Part shown: piece after piece, positions 1-7,305 of the stretch
Layout of the letters: every line of letters begins with the position of its first letter
How positions within the stretch are numbered: position 1 is the first letter of the stretch
Source: an uncultured Alistipes sp.
GTDB taxonomy: Bacteria > Bacteroidota > Bacteroidia > Bacteroidales > Rikenellaceae
Length of the DNA: 12,178 bases
Direction of reading: 5' to 3'
Assembly: GCA_904502075.1 (NCBI GenBank)
Contig: CAJGDL010000047.1
Coordinates: 1 to 12,178, forward strand
The notes under the pieces: generated by a model
The model's database searches: none
What the model was told of the DNA's origin: nothing
Seen by the model: the letters and a program-made list of their open reading frames with translations, nothing else
Made by a program: the position numbers and the translations under genes

Positions 1-714
1 CCATTTGCGGAGCCACTCCTGGGCCTGGAGCATGATGGGGGCCTGCTTCTTGGCCTCCTCTTCGGCCATGCCTTCTGCTACGAGCTCCTTGATCTGCGCC
101 TTGTAGTGCTTATCGAACTCCACATAGTACTTACCCACCAGGTGGTCGCCCTTCATGCCCGACGACTGCGGGGTCTCGCCTTCGCCGTAGAGCTTCCAGG
201 CAAGCATCGATTTGCAGATGTGGATACCGCGGTCATTGACCAAATTGGCCTTGATTACCTGGTGTCCGTTGGCCTTCAGGATCTCGGCTACCGAGTATCC
301 CAGCAGGTTGTTGCGGATGTGGCCCAGGTGGAGGGGCTTGTTGGTGTTGGGCGACGAGTACTCGATCATCACCGTGCGACCCGTCGGGGTGCCCTGGCCG
401 TGGCTCTCGTTGAGGCGTACCTCCTCGAAACGCTCGGCCCAGAACTTCTCGCTCAAGGCGAGGTTCAAGAAGCCCTTGATCACATTGAAGGCACTGATCT
501 CGGGGTTGTTGGCCACCAGGTGCTCACCAATCTCCGTGGCAGTAGCCTCGGGCGACTTGCGGCTACGTTTCAGCAGCGGGAAGACCACCATCGTAAAGTC
601 GCCTTCAAACTCTTTGCGCGTCTTCTGGATCTGCAACTGCTCGCCCTCGAGCTGACCATAGAGCGCCTCCACCGAGCGGGTGGCGGCCTCCAAAATAAAC
701 TGTTCGATCTTCAT
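1..714 (-). CDS. argS: Arginyl-tRNA synthetase, N-terminal part (truncated by window edge)
   Basis: This class I aminoacyl-tRNA synthetase charges tRNA-Arg with arginine in the cytoplasm. The 238 visible codons begin at the ATG whose complement is at 712-714 and stay open to base 1, so the C-terminal part lies outside the window. The N-terminal ~115 residues match the ArgS additional domain that contacts the tRNA D-loop. The catalytic Rossmann domain follows, with the stretch IEYSSPNTNKPLHLGHIRNN. Its HLGH, at residues 129-132, is the class I HIGH signature used for ATP binding. No frameshift is seen in the visible part. The start is supported by the typical opening MKIEQFILEA and by a promoter-like box about 40 bp upstream. 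The gene is transcribed away from the MITE at 786-1153. Confidence 0.95.
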   Translation of the reverse strand, partial: MKIEQFILEAATRSVEALYGQLEGEQLQIQKTRKEFEGDFTMVVFPLLKRSRKSPEATATEIGEHLVANNPEISAFNVIKGFLNLALSEKFWAERFEEVRLNESHGQGTPTGRTVMIEYSSPNTNKPLHLGHIRNNLLGYSVAEILKANGHQVIKANLVNDRGIHICKSMLAWKLYGEGETPQSSGMKGDHLVGKYYVEFDKHYKAQIKELVAEGMAEEEAKKQAPIMLQAQEWLRKW

Positions 715-755
715 CTATCTTGTTGTTTTATATTTTTCTTTACCGAATCAAGGGA

Positions 756-785
756 CAAAGATACGAAAGATTGAGCAATGAACAA
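756..785 (-). promoter_or_regulatory. Candidate Bacteroidota promoter of argS
   Basis: Read on the minus strand, TATCTTTG (763 to 756) matches the phylum's -7 consensus TAnnTTTG. A TTG (785 to 783) lies 19 nt upstream as a partial -33 element. The -7 box is 41 bp before the argS ATG. The -33 triplet falls inside the left 9-bp duplication that borders the MITE. The match at -33 is partial, so this is a reasonable but unproven assignment. Confidence 0.5.
777..785. repeat. Left target-site duplication of the MITE
   Basis: AATGAACAA lies immediately next to the left terminal inverted repeat. The identical 9-mer follows the right terminal repeat at 1154-1162. Confidence 0.8.
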
Positions 786-1153
786 TACTACTGATGCAAT
801 AAATTCCGCAAAGAATGCACAAAATAATTGAAACCTAAATCATAGTTTCTCGATTTGTATTTTTTGATTTGAAAAATATTTTTCTTCACCCTTCCGAGTT
901 GCAATTAGGAGCGCAGGTTATGCCTGCGCGACAAGTCCCCCTTTGTCAAAGGGGGATTTAGGGGGAATGTCAATATTTTTATATTTTAGTGATTTGACCA
1001 ATACCCCAATTTTTAGTTTTCCTTTTTTGGCACCTTTAGGTGTGGGATTTGTTTGCAATGCGCTTTCGAGTTTACACGAAAAGCGCATTGCAAACAGACC
1101 CAATGGAGCGAAGCTCCCAAAAAGGGGAACTAAAAATTATTGCATCAGTAGTA
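786..1153. mobile_element. MITE-like non-autonomous element, 368 bp
   Basis: The ends are perfect 17-bp terminal inverted repeats: TACTACTGATGCAATAA at 786-802 and its reverse complement at 1137-1153. A direct repeat AATGAACAA abuts both ends exactly, as expected of a 9-bp target-site duplication. The inside has no transposase or other credible gene. It is a mosaic of palindromes: GCGCAGG/CCTGCGC (911-929), TCCCCCTTT/AAAGGGGGA (936-956) and a long hairpin at 1051-1095. The element must have been moved by a transposase supplied elsewhere. A 9-bp duplication is known from several DDE IS families (for example IS4-type and IS903-type), so the parent family cannot be named. The insertion separates argS from the terminator of the META-domain gene. 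Confidence 0.8.
1051..1095. repeat. 18-bp inverted repeat inside the MITE
   Basis: The arms at 1051-1068 and 1077-1095 are complementary apart from one bulged A at 1079. They enclose an 8-nt loop. TGGG (1043-1046) and CCCA (1099-1102) add a further short pairing outside a small internal loop. Flanking sequence at about 1008-1030 and 1116-1142 is also roughly inverted, so most of the right half of the MITE could extrude as one large imperfect cruciform or fold as an RNA hairpin. Confidence 0.8.
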
Positions 1154-1162
1154 AATGAACAA
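1154..1162. repeat. Right target-site duplication of the MITE
   Basis: AATGAACAA follows directly on the right terminal inverted repeat and is identical to 777-785. Confidence 0.8.
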
Positions 1163-1166
1163 CAAT

Positions 1167-1196
1167 AAAAAAAGCGAACCGAAGTTCGCTTTTTTG
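1167..1196 (-). terminator. Rho-independent terminator of the META-domain lipoprotein gene
   Basis: On the minus strand this reads A-tract, GCGAAC, UUCG tetraloop, GUUCGC, then seven U. It begins about 20 nt after the stop codon of the 1216-1647 gene. The A- and T-tracts are symmetrical, so it could work in both directions. Confidence 0.85.
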
Positions 1197-1215
1197 GCCT
1201 GAAAGGGAGATTTGC

Positions 1216-1647
1216 CTACTCTTTATTGCCGGATTTCGATTGCAGGATCATCAGCAGCGAACCCTCCGAGAGGAGCATCATCATCGGGCCGTCCATCTCG
1301 TAGTGTGTCACGCGGTTTAGGGCCTCGAAGAACTCTCCTTCGCGGGGATCGCGACACATCCTGCGTGTCGAGGCCAGGGGGCCGATCTTCAGTGTGCGCT
1401 CTTTCGAGGTGGTGAAGGAGCCCATCAGGCGGTTGCAGGCGGCCATCCCCTGCACTTCGCCCGCAGGGGTGAAGTGTAGCGTGAAGCCCTCGCTTTCGGA
1501 GGGTAAGTTGCGCCCGTTGAGCTGTACGAGTTGCCACTCGGTGTCGATAAGCGGTTGTTGCTGTTTTTGGTAGGTGCGGCACGGGGTGCAGCATCCGCTC
1601 ATTCCTGCACAGAGGGCCAAAAGAAGGAGATAAGTGATTTGTCGCAT
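1216..1647 (-). CDS. META domain (HslJ-like) lipoprotein
   Basis: This is a 143-residue protein with a signal peptide and lipobox MSGC (lipid Cys at residue 19), so it is predicted to be a lipoprotein. Residues ~34-135 resemble the META/HslJ fold: the start DTEWQLVQLNGRNL, a GMAACNRLMGSF segment where these domains usually have 'GxxGCNxxxGxy', and a late 'P.MMML.EGSLLMIL' strand. Family members such as E. coli HslJ are linked to novobiocin resistance or heat, but the molecular role is generally unknown. The residues after the lipid Cys (CTPCRTYQ) are not acidic, so no surface-export signal is evident. The gene stands alone between its own promoter-like box and a strong terminator. The opposite-frame reading of the same bases lacks any signal or domain. 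Confidence 0.85.
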   Translation of the reverse strand: MRQITYLLLLALCAGMSGCCTPCRTYQKQQQPLIDTEWQLVQLNGRNLPSESEGFTLHFTPAGEVQGMAACNRLMGSFTTSKERTLKIGPLASTRRMCRDPREGEFFEALNRVTHYEMDGPMMMLLSEGSLLMILQSKSGNKE

Positions 1648-1670
1648 GCTTCAAGTTTCAGTTTCGAGGG

Positions 1671-1678
1671 CAAAGATA
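1671..1678 (-). promoter_or_regulatory. Candidate -7 box of the META lipoprotein gene
   Basis: TATCTTTG on the minus strand fits TAnnTTTG and lies 23 bp before the ATG. No clear TTTG lies 19-21 bp further upstream, so only half of the promoter is visible. Confidence 0.4.
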
Positions 1679-1735
1679 AAGCAAAATTTTGAATTACACG
1701 GCAGGGGCTTCGGATCTGGTCAAGCCGGTTGCTAA

Positions 1736-1768
1736 AAAAGGGCTTTGGAGTCTATCCAAAGCCCTTTT
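1736..1768 (-). terminator. Terminator of the two-gene lipoprotein operon
   Basis: A perfect 14-bp stem, AAAAGGGCTTTGGA (1736-1749) with TCCAAAGCCCTTTT (1755-1768), has a 5-nt loop and terminal A/T runs. It lies 41 bp after the stop of the gene ending at 1810. It is symmetrical, but only the minus strand has a gene upstream. Confidence 0.85.
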
Positions 1769-1809
1769 GTCGCAATCGAGGCTCGTTTTCGAGCGCTCGG
1801 GTGTTTTGA

Positions 1810-3756
1810 TTAGCGAGCGACGCGCAGCGCCTGCATCTTCAGGGCGTGTGCGTGGTCGTGATCCTCCTCCTCTTCTTCACCGCTTCCGGCCATTTCGTCG
1901 CGGAGGTCATCGGCCACTACGGCACCCTGCCACTCACCGGTGATCTTGTTGCCGGCGCCATCCTCCAGGTCGAAGACGAACTTATACTCGTCGCCCACCT
2001 GCGAGATGGTTACCGTACCGGCCTCGATAGCGGCCATGGCCATCGAATAGCCCTCCTCGTCGGAGGTCAGATCGCCGTAGTAGGAGAAGAGCACAGCACC
2101 CTGATAGCTCAAGTAACCCGGGAGCATCGTGTGGTCGCCCAGGCTCCAATTTACCTGGAAGGTTCCGGTGGGGAAGGTGGTACCGGCACCCTCCTCCACG
2201 AGCAACTCTGTGGTGAAGTAGTCGCCATAGCCATTCGGATACTCCGAGTTCGACGCCATGATCATCAACATCCAGGTATCCATGCCCGACTTGATGTAGT
2301 CGCCCATCAAGAAGGCAAGACCTGCCGTTTCAGGCTTCCAATTGTAGGTGTAGTCCTCGGTCAGCGTGGTCCAGGGACGCGAAATCCAATTCTCGTTCTC
2401 GTCGTTGTCGTTGTAGTTACCCATGTTGAGCGCACCCTCGTAGGTACCCGTAATCGAGATGCCCTCCTCGGTCAAGAAGTCGAAGGTAAGCTGATAGTTG
2501 TTGCCCGAACCCGCAATGGTCAAGTTGCCGCCTACTACATAGCCGATCTTGTTGACATTCTTGCTCTTATCCACATAGGTTACATAGGTTCCCTGGTTGA
2601 GCATCTCACCGAAGAGCTCGGTCGAATAGCCGTAGTCGAAGGTGAAGGGCAAGGCATAGGTCTTCACATAGGCAGGGTTTTTCTCCACTACCTCGTAGGT
2701 GCCGTTGGGCAGTTCGATCTGCTGTGCCGTATAGTCGAGCATCTTCTCGATGTAGAGGTTCGAGAGGTGGAGGTAATATCCCTTCTGGAGGACACCTTCG
2801 CTGTCGATTTCGCCCTGGAAGAGCTCCAACATCGTCTCATCGGCAAAGGGGTAGAACCAACTGCCCCAGTAGCGGCCCTGCGAGTGGGTGAAGGCGATCT
2901 CTTGGTCGCTATCGAAACGCTCGTAGGTGGCCGTATTGCTTTGGATGAACTGAATCGGGCCCGTGTAGGAAACCTTCACCGGCATCGAGTTCAGGAAGAG
3001 CTCGCCCTCCACCGTGATGGTGTAGTTCGGGCCCGTGCGATCCACGGTGATCGTACCCATTACGGGCGACTCAATCACCTCGCCATCCACCATGATGCTC
3101 ATGTAGGTGTAGGAGGGGTTGTAGCTGAAAGCCGAGTAGTCGTTTGCGGGGGCATACTCGCCGTTGGGGAGGACTGCATTGATGGGATCCTCGTCGGCCA
3201 CATTGTAGAGGTCGAGTACCATCTGTGCATCACCGTCCCACGACAACGAGGTGGCATTTGCAATTACGATCTCGTAGTTGCCGGCACCGGCCGTGTTGTC
3301 CGTGCGATAGAGGGCCTCGATGAGCATGTTGAGTTCGATCACATCACCGGCAACCTCTGCCTTGGGGGTCGAGGCCTCCAAGCGTGCCGTGGCACTCTTT
3401 TGGCCGTTGCGAACGGCGGCGATCACGACATAGTCGGTCTCGGCGGTCAGCTCCTCTACGGTGTAGGTAGTACCTACCGAGGGAAGTTCAACGCCCGAAG
3501 CGAGCACCTGCTCGGCCGTGGGCTCACTCTCGCCCTTTTCCACATAGCTCAGGAAGCAGGCCTCTGCATTCTGGGTATCGACCAGCAGGGTCAACGAATT
3601 GGAGGTGCTACGCACGAGGCTGAGCTCCACCGAGGGCTCCTTGGTGGGGGTGGGGGTTACCTCGGTCTCCTCATTCGAGGAGCATGCCGTAAAGCCTACG
3701 GCCAACAGCAAGGCGGCCGATGCGGCTGCGATACGATGTAAAAATTCTCTTTTCAT
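1810..3756 (-). CDS. Large surface lipoprotein: FN3-like domain plus three repeated beta-rich modules
   Basis: This 648-residue protein starts at MKREFLHR. That start gives a clean signal peptide with lipid Cys25 (FTAC). An ATG further upstream would bury the signal inside a long unrelated leader, so it was not used. After the Cys comes SSNEETE, an acidic stretch like the lipoprotein surface-export signals of Bacteroidota. Residues ~41-132 resemble a fibronectin type III domain (ending TYTVEELTAETDYVVIAAVR). Three related beta-rich modules follow. Each has LPxGxY or FPTGTF (near residues 194, 347, 526), a G-x-[ILV]-[TV]-[IV] strand, and an ending such as YTGPI, YEGAL or WQGAV (near 265, 440, 610). 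The tail EEEEEDHDHAH is acidic and His-rich. The FN3-like domain suggests carbohydrate- or protein-binding at the cell surface. I do not recognise a named family and claim no enzyme activity. It lies 62 bp downstream of its paralogue and is probably cotranscribed with it. Confidence 0.85.
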   Translation of the reverse strand: MKREFLHRIAAASAALLLAVGFTACSSNEETEVTPTPTKEPSVELSLVRSTSNSLTLLVDTQNAEACFLSYVEKGESEPTAEQVLASGVELPSVGTTYTVEELTAETDYVVIAAVRNGQKSATARLEASTPKAEVAGDVIELNMLIEALYRTDNTAGAGNYEIVIANATSLSWDGDAQMVLDLYNVADEDPINAVLPNGEYAPANDYSAFSYNPSYTYMSIMVDGEVIESPVMGTITVDRTGPNYTITVEGELFLNSMPVKVSYTGPIQFIQSNTATYERFDSDQEIAFTHSQGRYWGSWFYPFADETMLELFQGEIDSEGVLQKGYYLHLSNLYIEKMLDYTAQQIELPNGTYEVVEKNPAYVKTYALPFTFDYGYSTELFGEMLNQGTYVTYVDKSKNVNKIGYVVGGNLTIAGSGNNYQLTFDFLTEEGISITGTYEGALNMGNYNDNDENENWISRPWTTLTEDYTYNWKPETAGLAFLMGDYIKSGMDTWMLMIMASNSEYPNGYGDYFTTELLVEEGAGTTFPTGTFQVNWSLGDHTMLPGYLSYQGAVLFSYYGDLTSDEEGYSMAMAAIEAGTVTISQVGDEYKFVFDLEDGAGNKITGEWQGAVVADDLRDEMAGSGEEEEEDHDHAHALKMQALRVAR

Positions 3757-3818
3757 GGTTGGTATTCGTTGTTGTTTTCGATTTAGGTTGCTCTCTTTTT
3801 CGTGTGTTTTTGGTGGGG

Positions 3819-5321
3819 TTACTCGCGAACCATCTCTTGAATTTCGCCCGTATACTCCATCCAAATCTTCTTGGTCGTACCCGATGAGGTGCCTTCGGCA
3901 TCTACCGCGATGCTGTATACGCCCTCTTCGCACGATACCTCCACCTTGCACGAGGAGAGGTTGCAACTCCAATAGGGGGAGTAGAGGCTGATGTTGGTGT
4001 AGTTGGTCATCGTGCCGGCGGCAATCGAGTAGGTGCCTGCGGGGAGTCCGGCGTTGCCATTCTCGCAGAGGGCGGGATCGGCCAAGATATCCAGCGTAAG
4101 TTCGCTCGAGTCCTTGTTGTAGAAGCGCAGGGTGTATTGACCCGGTTGCTCATCGTTGCGCGTAATGCGTTTCGGAGCCAAATTCGAGGGATCCGGCTCG
4201 AAGGTGTAGTAACCCTCGGGAGCACCCGGCTTTGGGAGGATAATGCCTTCAATCTCTCCGCGGTAGGCAACCGTGACGATGTGGCCGCTTTCGAGGGTCA
4301 GTTGGCCCGTGATGCGGTAGGTTACCGTGCGCTGTTTTTCGTTCAAGGTGGCCGTTACGTTGATCGACCCTTCGGAGAACTTCTGGGGATCGCCGCCCTG
4401 CTCGGTGAAGGAGGTGTAGCTCTTCGAGATGTTGCCGGGCTCGGCTGCTCCGAGCGCATATTCACCCTCGGGGAAGTAGTTGCTCTCGGGGGCGGTGTAG
4501 ATGTCGGCCACGAAGGTGTAGTTGTTGACCTTATCCTCGAAGGTGACATAGAAGTTCGTGTAGGAGGTGGTGTTGTAGAGGGTGACGGAGGCGTTCTCGG
4601 AGGTCACCGCATAGGTGCGGATCTCCTTGATGGTCTTTACCTCAAAGGGCTCGGCCATGACGAGCACCTCTCCGGCGGCTGCTACGGCATGGAACTCATA
4701 TTCGGTGTCATCCTTAAGCCCCTCGGCGGTAATCTCCACGGTGGTGTTGGCATCGGCCGAAGTGCCATACTGCAACACTTGCTCGGCCTTCAACTCGCGC
4801 GAACCCTTTTCGATGTAGATCCACTTTACCTCTTCGGCATCGGTGGAGCTCAAGCGGAAGGTAACGGTCGTCTCCGTCACGGAGAGGAACTCCAGGGCCA
4901 CGGTGGGATCGGGCTCCGGCTCGAGGGTGGTCATCGTTACTCGGTTCGAGAGGGTCTGCTCATTGCCCGCCACGGCTACGGCCACGAAGGTGTAGGTGGT
5001 GGCTGCGGGGAGCTCATCGACCGTGATCTCTACCTCGCGATTGGGCTCAGCTTGCGTTCCGTCGCGCAGAATCGTGGCAGCATCGGGGGCCGGAGTCTCC
5101 TCGGCGTAGCACATCCATTTCACCAGCTCTGTATGCTCGGAGACAAGGGTTACGCTCAAGGCATCGAGCGTGGCCTCTCCGGCCGTCAAGGTTACGGTCG
5201 GTTTCTCGACCGGAGGATTCGGGGCCGGGGTGGGGGTCTCTGCGGGGTTATCGCTGCAGGCGCCCAGGAAGAGGGCGGCTGTCAGGGCAAAAAGGGTGCG
5301 AAACAAAAGGCTCTTTTTCAT
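3819..5321 (-). CDS. Surface lipoprotein: two FN3-like domains plus two repeated beta-rich modules
   Basis: This 500-residue paralogue of the next gene downstream is probably the first gene of the operon. The signal peptide MKKSLLFRTLFALTAALFLGAC places the lipid Cys at residue 22. A Pro/Thr-rich linker (~residues 26-40) follows. Two FN3-like domains come next (~41-137 and ~139-233), both beginning PTV-[TA]-L and ending in a Tyr-x-Phe-x-AVA strand. Two copies of the module found in the 1810-3756 protein follow, with FPEGEY near 280 ending YRGEI near 353, and LPAGTY near 424 ending YTGEI near 490. The protein is predicted to be exported and anchored in the outer membrane. No catalytic motif is visible, so a binding or structural role is likely but unproven. 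It is transcribed divergently from the C11 peptidase gene, which shares the FN3-like module. No convincing TAnnTTTG promoter was found upstream of its ATG. Confidence 0.85.
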   Translation of the reverse strand: MKKSLLFRTLFALTAALFLGACSDNPAETPTPAPNPPVEKPTVTLTAGEATLDALSVTLVSEHTELVKWMCYAEETPAPDAATILRDGTQAEPNREVEITVDELPAATTYTFVAVAVAGNEQTLSNRVTMTTLEPEPDPTVALEFLSVTETTVTFRLSSTDAEEVKWIYIEKGSRELKAEQVLQYGTSADANTTVEITAEGLKDDTEYEFHAVAAAGEVLVMAEPFEVKTIKEIRTYAVTSENASVTLYNTTSYTNFYVTFEDKVNNYTFVADIYTAPESNYFPEGEYALGAAEPGNISKSYTSFTEQGGDPQKFSEGSINVTATLNEKQRTVTYRITGQLTLESGHIVTVAYRGEIEGIILPKPGAPEGYYTFEPDPSNLAPKRITRNDEQPGQYTLRFYNKDSSELTLDILADPALCENGNAGLPAGTYSIAAGTMTNYTNISLYSPYWSCNLSSCKVEVSCEEGVYSIAVDAEGTSSGTTKKIWMEYTGEIQEMVRE

Positions 5322-5527
5322 GATTTTCGTGTTTTTTTGTTTTCCTCTTTCTTGTTTTCTGTCTTTTCGGGAAATATTTTTCCGTTTTGCTTTTGCAAGA
5401 TCGGAATTTTCTTCGAATTCTGCAATAAGTGCGTGAAAAAATTAACAATATTGTAACATTTGGAGGGATGGTTATCCCATTTCGCGAAAAATTTGAGGTA
5501 AAGTTTTTCCCCGGTGCCCAAAAGAGT

Positions 5528-5558
5528 TGCGAATCCCATATATTTTAGTTAAATTTGT
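5528..5558 (+). promoter_or_regulatory. Promoter of the C11 peptidase gene
   Basis: TTG (5528-5530), a 20-nt spacer and TAAATTTG (5551-5558) match the Bacteroidota -33/-7 pattern. Transcription would start near 5565, giving a 5' leader of about 45 nt. It lies in the 289-bp AT-rich gap between the divergent lipoprotein and peptidase genes, where no other feature is evident. Confidence 0.7.
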
Positions 5559-5610
5559 CGTTGGATGCAGTGGTGTGTCCGCTAAAAAACTACACATATA
5601 TTATATGATT

Positions 5611-7077
5611 ATGAAAAACCATACGCTTTGGAGCCTCGGACTCCTCCTTTCGCTCCTCTTTGCTGTCGCTTGCTCTTCCGATTCGGACGAGCCCGTTCCC
5701 TCGCCGATCGAGCCCTCGGTCGAGTTGACTGCCGGTGAGTGCGGCAGCTACACCCTGACCTTTACCCTGACCCCCGCAAATGCTACGCAGGCTGCCTGGC
5801 TTTGTGTCAAGGGGGGTGAGAAGATCCCTTCGGCCCTCGAGGTGCTCGATCGCGGTGAGCAGGTCTCGGCCTCGGCCCCCACGACCCATACCCTTACGGA
5901 GTTGGAGGCGGAGTGTCGTTATACGATTGTTGCGGCCGTCGCTCGCGAGGGCTTGACGGCTACGAAACAGCTCCAGATGACCACCTCGCAGGCCCAAGCC
6001 CCTGCGCAGAGCCATGCCGTGATCCTCTTCATGCAGGGTGACAACGGCTTGGAGTCCTTCATGGACACCAACTTGCAGCGAGCCATTACAGCCTACTACC
6101 AACTGCCCGAGGGGTCGCGTTTTGTCATCTTCTACGACCGTGGTAACTATACCCGTTTGACGGAACTCTACATGGACGATGGCATGGCCAAGCAACGACT
6201 CATTCAGGAGTATAACACGGAGCTCTCGAGTGTAGATCCCGACTTTGTCAAGGAGGTCTTCGAACTCATCAAACAGGAGGTTGAGGTCGATACCTACGGC
6301 TTGATCCTCTCTTCGCACGGCGGTGGTTGGGTCCCCTCCGATATTTTTGACACCTACCTCTTCTATGATTGGGAGGGGAGCACGACGGCTGCCTATGCCC
6401 CCTCGCCCCTCTTCTATGCCCAGGATGGCTACGACTGTATGGAGATCGCCGACCTGGTGACGGCTATCGATACCTTCCACTACGAATACATCCTCTTCGA
6501 TGCCTGTTTCATGGCCTCGGTCGAGGCGCTCTACGACCTGCGCCACAGCGCCGACTACATCATCGCCTCCCCGATCGAGGTGATGGGCGAAGGCTTCCCC
6601 TATGAGGAGATTCTTCCGTTGCTCTATCGCGAGGATCATGGTCTGCGTCTCTCGTGCGAGGCCTTTATGGAGCTTTATGAGGGGCGTTCGGGGGCGATTT
6701 CGCTCATCGATTGCGCGAAGCTTGAGTCGCTGGCCCAGGCCATGCGCCGGGTGGTGGCCGCCAACGATGGCACCATCGATGTCGCCCAAATCCAGGGCTA
6801 CGAGAGTTTTCCGATTCACCTCTACTACGACCTCGAGCAGTTTGTGGAACAGATGACCGATGATGAGGCACTGCGCAGCGACTTCCGTGCAGCCCTCTCC
6901 GAGGCGGTGCGCTTTGCCGACCACACGCCTACCTTCTGCTCGACGAGCTACCAGGAGTTCGTGCTCGACCTTCCGCGCAGTTGTGGTTTGAACTGCCATG
7001 TGGAACGCGAGGAGTTCCCTGCCACCCACGCCGCCTGGCTTGAAACCGCCTGGGCCAAGGCCGTAGGGGCTCGATAA
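5611..7077 (+). CDS. Lipoprotein clostripain-family (C11) cysteine peptidase
   Basis: This 488-residue protein has a signal peptide and lipobox AVAC (Cys21), followed by the acidic SSDSDE, which favours surface display. Residues ~35-127 form an FN3-like domain similar to those of the two divergent lipoproteins. Residues ~133-470 are a peptidase C11 domain. The motif SSHGGGW supplies the catalytic His236, and FDACFMASVEALYDLR supplies the nucleophile Cys299, each at the end of a predicted beta strand. C11 enzymes (clostripain, PmC11, fragipain) cut after Arg or Lys and often mature by self-cleavage, so this one is inferred to be an Arg/Lys-specific protease. The start at MKNH is chosen because it gives the signal peptide. 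An in-frame ATG 6 bp earlier (MIMKNH) is nearly equivalent. The gene has its own promoter and terminator. Confidence 0.92.
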   Translation: MKNHTLWSLGLLLSLLFAVACSSDSDEPVPSPIEPSVELTAGECGSYTLTFTLTPANATQAAWLCVKGGEKIPSALEVLDRGEQVSASAPTTHTLTELEAECRYTIVAAVAREGLTATKQLQMTTSQAQAPAQSHAVILFMQGDNGLESFMDTNLQRAITAYYQLPEGSRFVIFYDRGNYTRLTELYMDDGMAKQRLIQEYNTELSSVDPDFVKEVFELIKQEVEVDTYGLILSSHGGGWVPSDIFDTYLFYDWEGSTTAAYAPSPLFYAQDGYDCMEIADLVTAIDTFHYEYILFDACFMASVEALYDLRHSADYIIASPIEVMGEGFPYEEILPLLYREDHGLRLSCEAFMELYEGRSGAISLIDCAKLESLAQAMRRVVAANDGTIDVAQIQGYESFPIHLYYDLEQFVEQMTDDEALRSDFRAALSEAVRFADHTPTFCSTSYQEFVLDLPRSCGLNCHVEREEFPATHAAWLETAWAKAVGAR

Positions 7078-7097
7078 TCCGAAACCAAAAAAATATC

Positions 7098-7129
7098 AAG
7101 GGGTCGCTCTGCAAAAGGGCGCCCCTTTT
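7098..7129 (+). terminator. Terminator of the C11 peptidase gene
   Basis: AAGGGG, a bulged T and CGCTCT pair with AGGGCG and CCCCTT across a GCAAA loop, making a 12-bp stem that ends in TTTT. It lies 21 bp after the stop codon. Confidence 0.8.
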
Positions 7130-7235
7130 GGTATCTGCTTCGGGGTTTCTGTCGAAGTGATTCCCCTGCCTGTGCCCAACCTCCTAAAAATCCGTACATA
7201 AAGCGCGCTTTTTTTGCATTTTTTTTGAAAATCAT

Positions 7236-7266
7236 TTTGTCAGTTCATTTTTTTATTCTACCTTTG
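7236..7266 (+). promoter_or_regulatory. Strong promoter of tRNA-Glu and probably rpsT
   Basis: TTTG (7236-7239), a 19-nt T-rich spacer and TACCTTTG (7259-7266) are a full match to the Bacteroidota housekeeping promoter. The -7 box ends 39 bp before the tRNA. No other TAnnTTTG box was found before rpsT, so this promoter probably drives the whole 7306-7979 unit. Confidence 0.85.
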
Positions 7267-7305
7267 CACCGCTAAAGTCCCGAACAATCGGAACAATAGT
7301 GGTAA

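Noticed and set aside
1846..3741. 631-codon plus-strand open frame opposite the large lipoprotein
   Set aside because: It is the antisense frame of a GC-rich gene. The minus-strand reading has a signal peptide, lipobox and repeated domains, while this one has none.
3757..3972. N-terminally extended start for the 648-residue lipoprotein
   Set aside because: It would overlap the upstream gene and bury the signal peptide. MKREFLHR at 3756 gives a normal lipoprotein N-terminus.
4137..5456. 439-codon plus-strand open frame opposite the second lipoprotein
   Set aside because: Low-complexity Gly/Leu-rich antisense shadow without any domain or signal.
5527..5610. Upstream start for the C11 peptidase
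   Set aside because: It would lie upstream of or within the promoter at 5528-5558 and would place 28 residues before the signal peptide.
5590..7029. 479-codon minus-strand open frame opposite the C11 peptidase
   Set aside because: The plus strand carries a complete peptidase with catalytic His and Cys, so the antisense frame is incidental.
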